Origin: an uncultured Candidatus Saccharibacteria bacterium
GTDB lineage: Bacteria > Patescibacteriota > Saccharimonadia > Saccharimonadales > Saccharimonadaceae
Length of the DNA: 64,000 nucleotides
Direction of reading: 5' to 3'
Assembly: GCA_937981355.1 (NCBI GenBank)
Contig: CALJPD010000009.1
Location: forward strand, 53,404-117,403
Shown here: one piece after another, positions 52,701 to 61,296 of the stretch
How the letters are laid out: every line of letters starts with the position of its first letter
How positions within the stretch are numbered: position 1 is the first letter of the stretch
Program-made: the position numbers and the translations under genes
Notes under the pieces: model-generated
What the model was told of the DNA's origin: nothing
What the model saw: the letters and a program-made list of their open reading frames with translations, nothing else
Databases searched by the model: none

Positions 52701-53468
52701 GTGATTATCATGAATGGTATGCAGCCTATCCTACTGATCATGGCCATTGGTGCAACCTTCATAGGGTATATGGTTGTAGATTTCTTTGTCGAGGATTGGT
52801 TTACTCGCTACACCAAAAAATGGTGGGTGAGTGCTGTAGGGATCATGGTAGTGCTATATGCTGTAGTAAATGCTATGGTATACTCAGCTTCAATGATATC
52901 TACGCCGACTCCTCGAGATAAGACTACCTCGGCTAGCGTAACGCAAGCTGCGTCATATTACGGCCTTAAGTCAGACACGCAGTATCCGCTCGAACTCGGT
53001 GAGCGATTTGCTGGCACATCTGGCAATATAAGCTTTAATGGAAATTTCTTTTTCATTCATGGCTCAGGCTCGTGGACGCCAGCTACGGCGGTGTCGATTG
53101 GTTTCTCGTCTCAGGATAAAAGTTATATTTTAGAGATACCCATGTCTAAAATTACTTTTGTTCAATCGAGCACTGCAAATCCATCGGTCAATATTCACAT
53201 TGACCCAAACGCCATCGCAAGCAACAATTACACCATTCAAAACTACTACAGTGCGTGCCACGCACGCGTTAGTTTTGGCTGGTGGTATTGCCACCGGGCG
53301 CTTGAGAGGTCTTCTCTCAGCGTTACTAATAGCACAGGTCTCTCTGAAGTAATTCAGAGTGCCTTCGTAGACAATGGCGACACCCATGTTACCATCACTC
53401 TCACACCTGAGCAGTATCAGCTGCTCCTCCGGGGCGAAAACCCCGCTCCGTCATCAACCTCGCGTTGA
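52701..53468 (+). CDS. Membrane-anchored outer protein, unknown function
   Basis: A 255-residue protein with two N-terminal helices (about residues 9-28, ILLIMAIGATFIGYMVVDFF, and 42-62, WVSAVGIMVVLYAVVNAMVY) and a 190-residue outer domain rich in Ser, Thr and Asn. Two Cys (YSACHARVSFGWWYCHRALE) could form a disulfide. The start is uncertain: GTG 52701 has GGAAG close by, while ATG 52710 and 52719 are alternatives. It is 92 nt before the signal peptidase gene on the same strand. Family not recognised. Confidence 0.65.
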   Translation: MIIMNGMQPILLIMAIGATFIGYMVVDFFVEDWFTRYTKKWWVSAVGIMVVLYAVVNAMVYSASMISTPTPRDKTTSASVTQAASYYGLKSDTQYPLELGERFAGTSGNISFNGNFFFIHGSGSWTPATAVSIGFSSQDKSYILEIPMSKITFVQSSTANPSVNIHIDPNAIASNNYTIQNYYSACHARVSFGWWYCHRALERSSLSVTNSTGLSEVIQSAFVDNGDTHVTITLTPEQYQLLLRGENPAPSSTSR

Positions 53469-53549
53469 GCCTCACAGTATGCGCTCCGCTAGGTCGGTGG
53501 CGGAGCGCATACATTGCAATTATTCCTCCCCTCCGCCCGCATTTAGTGA

Positions 53550-53555
53550 TATAAT
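53550..53555 (+). promoter_or_regulatory. -10 box of signal peptidase gene, leaderless
   Basis: TGATATAAT (TATAAT at 53550-53555 with extended TGn) ends 5 nt before ATG 53561 and 8 nt before ATG 53564. Confidence 0.65.
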
Positions 53556-53560
53556 ACTTC

Positions 53561-54166
53561 ATGATGGAAGCAAGTTTTTTGACCCGCCACCCCAGGCTCA
53601 AGGATATCGGTGGCTTTGTAATTTTTGTGGTGTGCGTCATCGTTGGCACACTCCTTATCAATACCTTTGTATTTCGTAGCTTTAGCGTGACTGGCCCGAG
53701 TATGGAGCAGACGCTCTACACTGGCGACCGGCTAATTGTCAATCGCCTGCCCGTCACGATGGCACATTTGCAAAACAACTCATACACACCCAAGCGGGGG
53801 CAAATTATTGTCTTCAAGAATCCGCTCTACAGCCCAGGCAGCGAGGATATGAACCTCGTCAAGCGCGTCATTGCCTTTGCAGGCGAGCGCGTCACGGTCA
53901 AAGATGGGACACTGACTGTCTATAACAAAGAACATCCACAAGGCTTCCGCCCAGACGACAGCTGGGATGGCCCCGGCTCTCCCACCAGTGGCGACACAGA
54001 GGTGACGGTGCCCGAAGGATCGATCTTTGTGGCAGGCGACCACCGCCAGGGCAGCTACTCGCTCGACTCACGCAATGGCCTCGGCACCGTGCCACTCTAT
54101 GATGTGATTGGCCCCGTCAGCCTGCGCCTCTGGCCGCTGACGAAAGTTCAAGGGTTTCAGATATAA
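53561..54166 (+). CDS. lepB: Signal peptidase I
   Basis: Cleaves signal peptides of exported proteins. The 201-residue length fits the Gram-positive (Sip) type with a single N-terminal helix (residues 17-38). The catalytic Ser is in FSVTGPSMEQTLYTGDRLIV and the Lys in MNLVKRVIAFAGERV; the box GSIFVAGDHRQGSYSLDSRN replaces the usual GDNR...SxDSR pattern with a His. The start may be ATG 53561 or 53564, both just after an extended -10, so the mRNA is leaderless. It could process the secreted proteins of this window. Confidence 0.92.
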   Translation: MMEASFLTRHPRLKDIGGFVIFVVCVIVGTLLINTFVFRSFSVTGPSMEQTLYTGDRLIVNRLPVTMAHLQNNSYTPKRGQIIVFKNPLYSPGSEDMNLVKRVIAFAGERVTVKDGTLTVYNKEHPQGFRPDDSWDGPGSPTSGDTEVTVPEGSIFVAGDHRQGSYSLDSRNGLGTVPLYDVIGPVSLRLWPLTKVQGFQI

Positions 54167-54351
54167 GTAATAAAGTTTATATTTATAGAGCGATGGTAGC
54201 AAAAGAATGTCAAAACATATCGATTTATCTCGATGATTCTGGCATTTTTCGCACGACTCAGGACATAATTATTTTAATAAATTATCAATCACCCAAAGCT
54301 TTACACAAATATACCGTCTTTAATGATATTTCTCTACCCTAGTGGTTCTTG

Positions 54352-54387
54352 TATTAATAGTATTAATAGTATTAATAGTATTAATAT
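54352..54387. repeat. Four tandem 9-bp AT-rich repeats
   Basis: TATTAATAG occurs three times in a row followed by TATTAATAT (54352-54387). They lie 18 bp before the TATAGT of the candidate small RNA and could be a promoter-upstream element or a protein binding array. Confidence 0.85.
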
Positions 54388-54404
54388 CTTATCAATGCTA
54401 TAGT

Positions 54405-54520
54405 GGAAATACAGACGAAAGTACTGTTATACAACAGTAAGCGATCAAATTGATTAAGCGTATTGTAAATACGCCCGCCTGATTGGGGTAAACCTTCTTA
54501 CAAAAAGAAGGTCTATTTTT
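54405..54520 (+). ncRNA. Candidate small RNA with promoter and terminator
   Basis: An extended -10 (TGCTATAGT, near 54395-54405) is followed by about 110 nt without a protein frame but with three hairpins: ACTGT/ACAGT near 54432-54448, a 7-bp GCGTATT/AATACGC near 54459-54475, and an 8-bp ACCTTCTT/AAGAAGGT stem (54492-54512) followed by CTATTTTT, a good Rho-independent terminator. It lies between the convergent signal peptidase and parB genes. No known RNA family was recognised. An alternative is that the last hairpin merely ends the signal peptidase transcript. Confidence 0.45.
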
Positions 54521-54541
54521 ATGCTTGTATTTTGCATACTG

Positions 54542-55453
54542 CTACTTGCCCTGTGTATGCTCAAGCAAACCAATGATCCGCTCGAAGTCATCATCGCTGG
54601 TGAAGCGGATAACGATCTGCCCCGCCCCGCGGCGGTTACCACGGATCTGGACTGGTGCACTCAGCTGCTGCTCAAAACGCTGACTGGCAGCCGTATACTG
54701 CGGTGGTGGCGCTAGGCGCTGCGCCTTGGCGGTCTTTTGAGCAGAATCACTTGCCTCGGTGCGCTTGAGAATAGCGAGGTACTGCTCGATCCGCCGCGCG
54801 CTCCACTCTTCCTGAATAATCTTGGGCAAAATATCGGCAATCTGCGCTTCATCCAGGCTAATCAGCGGCCGGACTTGCCCCTCGCTCAGCTTGCCATCAA
54901 CTACTGCTTGGCGCACTACCTCGGGCAGGCGCAAGAGACGCAGCGTATTGCTCACCGCACTGGGCGACTTACCGCCAACGCGCTGGCCGATTTGCTCAAG
55001 GGTGAGGTTGAATTGATCGCGCAGCTTGAGATACGCCGTGGCGGTTTCGATGGCGTTGAGGTTTTGGCGTTGGATATTTTCGATGAGAGAGAGCTCGAGC
55101 TTGTGCTGATCAGACAGCGTACGTACCAGCGCTGGAATCTTCTCCAGCCCCGCCTTGGTAGCGGCTCGGTAGCGCCGCTCACCAGCCACAATGACATATT
55201 TACCTTTGTTATCAGGGGTAACAACGATAGGCTGCAGCACACCATGAACACGGATAGACTCAGCGAGCTCATCGAGCAACGTTTCGTCAAACACCCGGCG
55301 TGGCTGAGTAGGGTCGGGCATAATTTCTGCAAGTTTGATCTGGCGTAGATCGCTAATCCGGTCGTCTTGGTCGGCGGTTGGGTCGAACGATTCGTCCAGT
55401 AGCTCCGCTGGAATCAGCGAATCAAACCCCCGCCCTAAACCTCGTTTTGCCAT
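54542..55453 (-). CDS. parB: Chromosome-partitioning protein ParB
   Basis: A 303-residue CTP-dependent DNA clamp that binds parS sites and works with ParA in chromosome segregation. Motifs are KRGLGRGFDSLIP at the start, ParB/Srx box VVTPDNKGKYVIVAGERRYR and AATKAGLEKIPALVRTLSDQ (about 75-115), ELSLIENIQRQNLNAIETA, and the HTH LTLEQIGQRVGGKSPSAVSN near residue 150. A C-terminal dimerisation domain follows. The ATG directly abuts the parA TAA (0 nt gap). No parS 16-mer was seen in the window by eye. Confidence 0.94.
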   Translation of the reverse strand: MAKRGLGRGFDSLIPAELLDESFDPTADQDDRISDLRQIKLAEIMPDPTQPRRVFDETLLDELAESIRVHGVLQPIVVTPDNKGKYVIVAGERRYRAATKAGLEKIPALVRTLSDQHKLELSLIENIQRQNLNAIETATAYLKLRDQFNLTLEQIGQRVGGKSPSAVSNTLRLLRLPEVVRQAVVDGKLSEGQVRPLISLDEAQIADILPKIIQEEWSARRIEQYLAILKRTEASDSAQKTAKAQRLAPPPQYTAASQRFEQQLSAPVQIRGNRRGAGQIVIRFTSDDDFERIIGLLEHTQGK

Positions 55454-56218
55454 TTATACCCCCGTTCGTTCGATTATTTCTTTCGTCACGGCTTTGTATG
55501 CCCGTGCACCCCGGCTAAAGCGGTCATATGCCCCAATCGGCGCACCATGGCTCGGTGCCTCGGCCAGGCGAACATTGCGCGGGATAGACTCCGCAAACAC
55601 CTTCGCTGGAAAATGCTTCGCAATCTCAGCCAAGACCTGGCTCGAGAGCGATGTGCGACCATCTACCATGGTAGGTAGTACCCCAATAAGATCAAGTGTT
55701 GGATTCATATTTTTGCGCACCAGCTTCATTGTCTCGAGCAGCTGCCCGAGCCCTTCCAACGCATAGAATTCCGCCTGGACTGGCAATAGCACATAGCGTG
55801 CTGCAATCAGCCCATTGACAGTGAGGAGACTGAGGCTTGGTGGACTGTCGATAATGATATAGTCGTAGCCAGTTAGCTCATCAATCGCCCCTTTGAGACG
55901 GCTAAAACGGTGCTGCGCCTTGGCCAGTTCTACCTCAGCATTGGCCAGCTGTGGCAGAGCGGGCGCGATGAAGAGATTCTTGTGCTCGGTAGGCTGGATG
56001 ATGTCAGCAAGCTTTTTCTCGCTCTTGACGACCTCTGTCATGGTAGCGTCGAGCAGCTGCTTATCAATGCCAAGGCCGCTTGTGGCATTGCCCTGCGGGT
56101 CGAAGTCGACGACGAGGGTTTTCTTGCCAGCCTTTGCCAAATAGTAGGCAACATTAATCGCCGTTGTCGTTTTGCCAACACCACCTTTTTGATTTGTTAC
56201 ACAAATTACTGCCGTCAT
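55454..56218 (-). CDS. parA: Chromosome-partitioning ATPase ParA (Soj)
   Basis: A 254-residue deviant Walker ATPase that drives origin segregation with ParB. CVTNQKGGVGKTTTAINVAY is at residues 6-25, VDFDPQGNATSGLGI near 40, and YIIIDSPPSLSLLTVNGL near 120. Length fits chromosomal Soj proteins. A TATAAT (56247-56242) lies 23 nt upstream, so the mRNA has a short leader with GGGA near the ATG. Nearness of parAB to a replication origin is common in bacteria, but no dnaA or clear DnaA-box cluster is seen here. Confidence 0.95.
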   Translation of the reverse strand: MTAVICVTNQKGGVGKTTTAINVAYYLAKAGKKTLVVDFDPQGNATSGLGIDKQLLDATMTEVVKSEKKLADIIQPTEHKNLFIAPALPQLANAEVELAKAQHRFSRLKGAIDELTGYDYIIIDSPPSLSLLTVNGLIAARYVLLPVQAEFYALEGLGQLLETMKLVRKNMNPTLDLIGVLPTMVDGRTSLSSQVLAEIAKHFPAKVFAESIPRNVRLAEAPSHGAPIGAYDRFSRGARAYKAVTKEIIERTGV

Positions 56219-56512
56219 GTCCCGTATTTCCGTTTATCCTCTCCATTATAGCATAACCCACATTGGTTAGTGAGACGAGGTAACAGAGTTATGCACAGGA
56301 TAAGAAGGCTTTTTCGCGTGATTACCTCTGTGATGTTTACATTAGCTACCCAAGGCCTACCTCGCGCTACTTCACTATGCTACCCACTCGAGGGTTTTCT
56401 CAAGTCTGATCATATTATACCTTCGTGTTGAGAAGAAAATTCGCTACACCCCTTACACTACCCTAGGATAAAGCAACGCAATAGCGACCTAAGAGAAATT
56501 AGTGTTACATAT
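56219..56512. other. parA upstream region
   Basis: About 290 bp holding two minus-strand -10 boxes, GGTATAAT near 56414-56421 and TATAAT at 56242-56247. The stretch between them contains repeated GGGTAGC-like motifs and could be a leader RNA. One TTATGCACA (56289-56297) matches the loose DnaA-box consensus TTATNCACA. Confidence 0.45.
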
Positions 56513-59386
56513 CTAACGCAAAGCAAAGAAGGTTGGGTCATCAATCTCATCGTGCGTGTGCGCTGAGGTTGCACTATCAGGCTGCTTAGCCAGCGGCACC
56601 GGGCCATCTGACTGAGGCTGCACAGTATGCGGCTGGTGGTGTAAGAGCTGCGCCGGGATTGTAGTGCGTGGCTTGGCATGCTGAATGGAGAGAAGTGATG
56701 GATCGCGCGGCCCGGCCGACTTAGGCGTGGTGCTCGCTGGTTTTTTGCCTGGAGAGGGAGTGGTTGGCTTAGCAGCTTTGCTGGGAGTAGTAGGCTTTTT
56801 CGCCTGCTTGTCTGGCTTAGTGCTTGATGGCTCCGCGGCCGCCTGTTCATCGCGCGTTTCGCCATTGGCTGGCTTGCGTCGGCGGCGTCGGCGGCGCTTG
56901 GCTGTACCCTCACCCGTAGTGGTGGCTGACAATGCCGCTGAAGTCCCCATTTGACCTGTCAACGTTACACTCACCCCGGTACTGCCCGGGTGGATCCGCT
57001 CATTGATGGTATCCTCTACTGTTTGGCGCGACTGGCTATACAGCTTGCGGCTATGCTCAATAATGCGCGACAAATGGCTCCGCTTAGCCTCAGGCAAATT
57101 AAGCGTAGTCGCACTAAAGGCTGGTGCCTTCTCACCATTAATCACCATGTTGATGATGAAGTTGCGATTATGCATCTGTGTGAGGTCGTTCTCTTCAAAC
57201 TGTGGTTCAAACTGCTTGGCAAGAATCGGGCTGTCGTCTGGCGAGACGCGGAAGCTAATCATTGTCCCAACGTTGCCAAAGACCGCATCGCGCACCGTTG
57301 GCTCCATCTGCGAGATATATTGATTAGCCACGGTGAGGTTGAGTCCATACTTGCGTGCCTCGCTCAGGATAGTGGCAAAACTATCAGTTGCGAAGTTTTG
57401 GAACTCATCGACATAGAGATAAAATGGCCGCCGGTCGTGAATATCGAGGATATCGCTACGACTCATCGCCGCCAGCTGGATCTTCGTAACCAAGAATGAA
57501 CCAAGAATTCCCGCATTATCCTCGCCAATCAACCCCTTCGACAAATTCACTACCAAGATCTTGCCCTCGTCCATAATCTGGCGAATATTAAATGACGAGT
57601 GCGTCTGACCAATAATATTGCGGATAATGGGATTCGCCGTAAAAGCCCCCACCTTGTTGAGTACTGGCGCGATGGCCTCCGTCTGGAACTTCTCCGACCA
57701 GCTGGCAAACTCCACATTCCAGAACTGCCGCACCACCACATCGTTGCAGTAGCCGATCGTCTCTTTGCGGAATTTTTTGTCCGTCAGCATGCGGGTGATA
57801 TCAAGCATAGTAGGCTCGGGCCGATCGAGTAGTGCCAAAATAGTATAGCGCAAAATATATTCCAGCCGCGGCCCCCAACTATCACCAAACATCCGCTTGA
57901 GCACACCAATCACCTCTGATGAGATCGTCGATTTCTGCGCTGGGTTGGTAACCTCCAGTGGGTTAAAGCCAATCGGGTGCTCGACGTCTGCAGGGTTAAA
58001 ATACACCACGTCATCTAGCCGTGCCTCGGGGATGAACTTCATATTCTCAATCGCAAAATCGCCATGCGGGTCGATAATAGCATAGCCTTGATTATGATAA
58101 ATGTCGCTCAAGGCAAAGAGCTCCAGCAAGCCACTCTTCCCCGCTCCTGTCTGGCCGATGATATAGACGTGGCGCGAGCGATCGCTCCGCAGCATGCCAA
58201 ACTGGTGATTGATCCCCCGAAAGTTGGTCAGACCAAAGGCCGAGATCTTCTCGTCGTCAGCTACATGACCAGTGAGGACAGGCAGACGGTTGGGTGGTTC
58301 GGCGGTTTTGTTGCTTGCCCAAACGATATTGGGCGTCTCAACATTGGTGTGCGGCAGGTGAAAGACACTCGCCATCTCCTCAATATTAAGCAAAAAGCCG
58401 CGGTCAGCAAAGAGACGCAGTTTATAGCGGTTGAGGTCTTCCTTACGGAAGCTATCGTGACTCATGGTAAAACCATTGAGGTTGGTGCTGTTATACTGTT
58501 TGAAGGTGCCAATGATTGCCTGCATACGCAGCCGCGCATCAGTGGTGCTATCGCCAAGATATGCAACGCGAATCTTAACCTGGTAACCCAACTTAGCAGC
58601 CTTTTTTTCGGCCTCGGCGATGCGGGTTTTGTCGCGATCAGAGAGCTCCGTTACTGTCGTCATGTTGCCTTCGGGTGGTTGCCACAGCGCCATGAGGAAC
58701 TGGCTAAACCACCGCGCCTTTGGGTGAAATGCTTCGCCAAAGAACCCACCGCCGCGCACGCGCTTGACCCACGCATCGGATGCTTTGTGCCAGTCATCTG
58801 CCACAGGGCGTACTAAGATCTGAATCCAAATCTCGTCATCCGTATCCTCCAACTTGGCTAATGTGCCTGTAATGCCCGCCAGTGGATCAACCTCAAAGCT
58901 CTGAAAAGTCTTGATCGGCAAAAACTCACTCTCTGCCAGCACAACCTCTGCTGTATAGACGACATTGTGCTGCTGCTCGTGCGCCGTATAGTCGGCTGTG
59001 GCGGTGCGGATTTGCACCGTGGGATACTGCGAATAAATCTGACTCTCAACGAAGTTGCGTAGTGCACGCGGCGTCCAGACATAAAACTGAATCTGTCCAC
59101 CGACTGACGCAATCTCAAAGCTGAGATGTTCTTGGTAGCCATCATTAATTTTGAGCTCGCGCGCATCACGCAAGATACCATGGAGGCTGGCAAACATTTG
59201 CTCAGCTGCTAGCTCAGACTTGTCATTAGCACGGGGGATCTCGAGAATAAGCAGTTCGCTCTCGACCTCGCGCAGCACATCAACTTGCCGATTGTTGCGC
59301 CACGTCAAATAACCGAGGAGGATCACCACTGGCACCCACACATACCACTGCAGAATAATCGTGAAAAACGTCGTAAAAAATGCCAT
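56513..59386 (-). CDS. VirD4/FtsK-like conjugation-type ATPase
   Basis: A 957-residue membrane ATPase of the kind annotated as type IV secretion DNA-binding protein in CPR genomes. A membrane helix is at about residues 7-25. The Walker A HVYIIGQTGAGKSGLLELFA is near 412 and Walker B FYLYVDEFQNFATDSFATIL near 659, followed by a QYISQM sensor. The C-terminal 130 residues are disordered, Pro/Lys/Thr-rich, with a KRRRRRRRKPANG patch near 832. It pumps DNA or supports a pilus/secretion system by analogy; no relaxase, VirB4 or pilin is nearby. TATAAT (59406-59401) lies 14 nt before the ATG. Confidence 0.82.
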   Translation of the reverse strand: MAFFTTFFTIILQWYVWVPVVILLGYLTWRNNRQVDVLREVESELLILEIPRANDKSELAAEQMFASLHGILRDARELKINDGYQEHLSFEIASVGGQIQFYVWTPRALRNFVESQIYSQYPTVQIRTATADYTAHEQQHNVVYTAEVVLAESEFLPIKTFQSFEVDPLAGITGTLAKLEDTDDEIWIQILVRPVADDWHKASDAWVKRVRGGGFFGEAFHPKARWFSQFLMALWQPPEGNMTTVTELSDRDKTRIAEAEKKAAKLGYQVKIRVAYLGDSTTDARLRMQAIIGTFKQYNSTNLNGFTMSHDSFRKEDLNRYKLRLFADRGFLLNIEEMASVFHLPHTNVETPNIVWASNKTAEPPNRLPVLTGHVADDEKISAFGLTNFRGINHQFGMLRSDRSRHVYIIGQTGAGKSGLLELFALSDIYHNQGYAIIDPHGDFAIENMKFIPEARLDDVVYFNPADVEHPIGFNPLEVTNPAQKSTISSEVIGVLKRMFGDSWGPRLEYILRYTILALLDRPEPTMLDITRMLTDKKFRKETIGYCNDVVVRQFWNVEFASWSEKFQTEAIAPVLNKVGAFTANPIIRNIIGQTHSSFNIRQIMDEGKILVVNLSKGLIGEDNAGILGSFLVTKIQLAAMSRSDILDIHDRRPFYLYVDEFQNFATDSFATILSEARKYGLNLTVANQYISQMEPTVRDAVFGNVGTMISFRVSPDDSPILAKQFEPQFEENDLTQMHNRNFIINMVINGEKAPAFSATTLNLPEAKRSHLSRIIEHSRKLYSQSRQTVEDTINERIHPGSTGVSVTLTGQMGTSAALSATTTGEGTAKRRRRRRRKPANGETRDEQAAAEPSSTKPDKQAKKPTTPSKAAKPTTPSPGKKPASTTPKSAGPRDPSLLSIQHAKPRTTIPAQLLHHQPHTVQPQSDGPVPLAKQPDSATSAHTHDEIDDPTFFALR

Positions 59387-59636
59387 AATGACGCGCTTTG
59401 ATTATAGCATGGGACATGTGTTTTGACAAGGCATGTACGCAATTTGTTCAATAGATTTGCTGAGACGACGAGAAATAACTCTTTAGCTCGGTAGCTTATA
59501 TATTTCGCATCCCTTGAAAATATAAAGGCTCTATAATTAGCCGGAGCCACAGAACAGTTGCTATATCCTCTGCTCCGTCAGATAAATAACAGTGTCAGCA
59601 GGTAAGATGGGCGGTGAGATGAAAGACACTACTTAT

Positions 59637-59665
59637 TTGCACATCCTTATTGACCAGCGTACAAT
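59637..59665 (+). promoter_or_regulatory. Promoter TTGCAC-N17-TACAAT, leaderless
   Basis: TTGCAC (59637-59642) and TACAAT (59660-59665) are 17 bp apart. The -10 ends 6 nt before ATG 59672. It belongs to the GTACAAT group. Confidence 0.7.
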
Positions 59666-59671
59666 TACATT

Positions 59672-60385
59672 ATGGATATTCATGAACTCAGACAGCGACA
59701 CTATACAATGATTACCGAGTTCTCACGCGGGCACCACAAAAAAGCCACTAAACTTGGTGAGGACATTATTGCCAGTGGTAAGCTTGACGATGATCCGCTC
59801 TGGCTTGGCCGCGTTCATCGCGACATGAGCATAGCATTTAACCGCCTCAATATGCCGGCAACGGCACAAGCTCATATCACACGAGCCTACGATCTTCACA
59901 GCTATGCTATGACTGGCCCACACTCAGAACTCCACGCCGCTCTTCGCGAGCGATCGGCCACCGCATCATACGTTGGCATCTATGCGCTGAGAGATTGGAT
60001 TGGTAGTAATCGCGACGAAGCGGCTGCAACGCAGGCTCTTGCGATGACGCGGCAAGCCGAAACAGATATGTCTCTGGCTCAGCAGCTGGCCAGTCGCATC
60101 CCACTTGCTCCTGCGCTGGATCAGTATGAAATCAATATGATACCCCGCTGGAGCATGGCAGAGAGCTTGCTGGGCGATAAACATCGCGGCCTTGTCCTTG
60201 GCTCGCGTGCATTATGGCTCGCAACACAGTCCGAGACTGGCGGCGGCGAGCAACAAATGAACGCAAAGGATGTATTGCGGGCTCGCACTCGTGCTGTTGC
60301 GCGTGGCATGGCTGCGCTTGCCGTCAATGCGTCGAGCCGAGTCAGCTCACATGCTGCACAGAAGATTGCTTTGAAGACACTATAA
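59672..60385 (+). CDS. TPR-like helical protein, orphan plus-strand gene
   Basis: A 237-residue, probably all-helical cytosolic protein whose repeat pattern resembles tetratricopeptide repeats (YTMITEFSRGHHKKATKLGE, VHRDMSIAFNRLNMPATAQA, TASYVGIYALRDWIGSNRDE, RWSMAESLLGDKHRGLVLGS). Such proteins usually mediate protein contacts. There is no signal peptide or enzyme motif. The start at 59672 is set by a -10 ending 6 nt upstream. It shares the GTACAAT promoter form with the genes at 1757, 17394 and 19643. Exact function unknown. Confidence 0.7.
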   Translation: MDIHELRQRHYTMITEFSRGHHKKATKLGEDIIASGKLDDDPLWLGRVHRDMSIAFNRLNMPATAQAHITRAYDLHSYAMTGPHSELHAALRERSATASYVGIYALRDWIGSNRDEAAATQALAMTRQAETDMSLAQQLASRIPLAPALDQYEINMIPRWSMAESLLGDKHRGLVLGSRALWLATQSETGGGEQQMNAKDVLRARTRAVARGMAALAVNASSRVSSHAAQKIALKTL

Positions 60386-60505
60386 TCAATACCTCAATCT
60401 CTTGCTTTCTCTTATTAGAAGCTTACTACTCCACTACTTTAGCTAATAGAAGCACCGAATCCGTTATTTATATACCTCTGTTAAGGCTTTAGTCACCATA
60501 CGCTG

Positions 60506-60853
60506 TTACAGGTTCACCACACCCGTCTCGACCTGCTCGGCTACAAAGGCAGCGCCTAGGACGCGCTCAAGGCTAGAGATCATCTCATTTTCAACTGGTT
60601 GGCAGGTTGTCATCGTCACGTACGCCAGACCGGTCTCGGGCCAAGTACGCGCTGCGATATGCGCTTCGGGCAAGAGAAGTGCCACACCAATGCCATACGG
60701 TACATAGTCGTGGCTCACCGAGCGCACCGCCGAGAGCCCCGCTCGCCAGGCAATCTCACGCAGCGCTTGCTGTACAACAATCCGGCTGTTGAGACATACT
60801 GTGCTCCCACCGGTGATTTTAAATGTCATTGTTTGCAGCCGCTCTGCTTTCAT
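60506..60853 (-). CDS. SpeD-like protein lacking the pyruvoyl serine
   Basis: A 115-residue homologue of prokaryotic S-adenosylmethionine decarboxylase (SpeD). VSHDYVPYGIGVALLLPEAH and IAARTWPETGLAYVTMTTC line up with the SpeD core around ESHxSxHTWPExGxAxxDxxTC. Normal SpeD self-cleaves at Glu-Ser and turns the Ser into the catalytic pyruvoyl; here that Ser is Ala (PEAH), and the next catalytic His (SIHTWPE) is Arg (AARTWPE), while the Cys of TTC is kept. So this copy should not self-process or decarboxylate by the usual route. It may be a regulator, a new activity, or a decaying gene, though the frame is intact. An extended TGATAAAAT ends 6 nt before the ATG, hence leaderless. Confidence 0.75.
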   Translation of the reverse strand: MKAERLQTMTFKITGGSTVCLNSRIVVQQALREIAWRAGLSAVRSVSHDYVPYGIGVALLLPEAHIAARTWPETGLAYVTMTTCQPVENEMISSLERVLGAAFVAEQVETGVVNL

Positions 60854-61118
60854 GGAGATATTTTATCATATTTGCAGCCACTTCTGGGGAGAATCGTGAT
60901 GGAATGGTGCTTTGCTTTTGCGATATTATCGACACAATCATCTCTGGTCGCATGGATAATATCTGCCTTTACGCTCCACTATAGGAGCATTCCTGAGACA
61001 ATAACAAAGATAGCTACCAAATGAACATGCCAGAACGTTTTAGCACTAGCTCTCGCTTTTGGTAGGTTAGGATTGGTAGAATACTTTAAGGTATACTGCG
61101 GAACCTCCTCAAAAAAGA
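60854..61118. other. Intergenic region without visible genes
   Basis: It holds the promoter of the SpeD-like gene (-10 TAAAAT at 60865-60860, minus strand). I see no other gene in it. Confidence 0.4.
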
Positions 61119-61144
61119 TAAAGGCAAAACGCCTTTCTCTTTTC
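61119..61144 (+). terminator. Possible terminator hairpin
   Basis: AAAGGC pairs with GCCTTT around AAAAC and is followed by CTCTTTT. No annotated gene ends just before it, so it may end an unseen transcript. Confidence 0.45.
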
Positions 61145-61262
61145 GCTCAGAGGCTTACAGTATAGGCCATAGCAGGTCTCCTTTCTGTAAATTGGTAGTA
61201 CATCTTACAGTATACGGGGCCTGCTTTTTATGTTGGAGGGGTGGTGAGTTGGTATGGCAAAA

Positions 61263-61290
61263 TTGACGACTTATCCCAAGATGATATACT
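61263..61290 (+). promoter_or_regulatory. Promoter TTGACG-N16-TATACT, extended -10, leaderless
   Basis: TTGACG (61263-61268) and TGATATACT (TATACT at 61285-61290) are 16 bp apart; the -10 ends 6 nt before ATG 61297. Confidence 0.7.
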
Positions 61291-61296
61291 AGCATT

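Noticed and set aside
52607..52921. Plus-strand frame ahead of and within the membrane protein gene at 52701
   Set aside because: Its second half is out of frame with the credible membrane protein and rich in Cys and His, as shadows often are; no promoter or ribosome site supports it.
56289..56297. DnaA-box-like TTATGCACA near parAB as sign of an origin
   Set aside because: Only a single copy, no AT-rich unwinding element and no dnaA or dnaN beside it.
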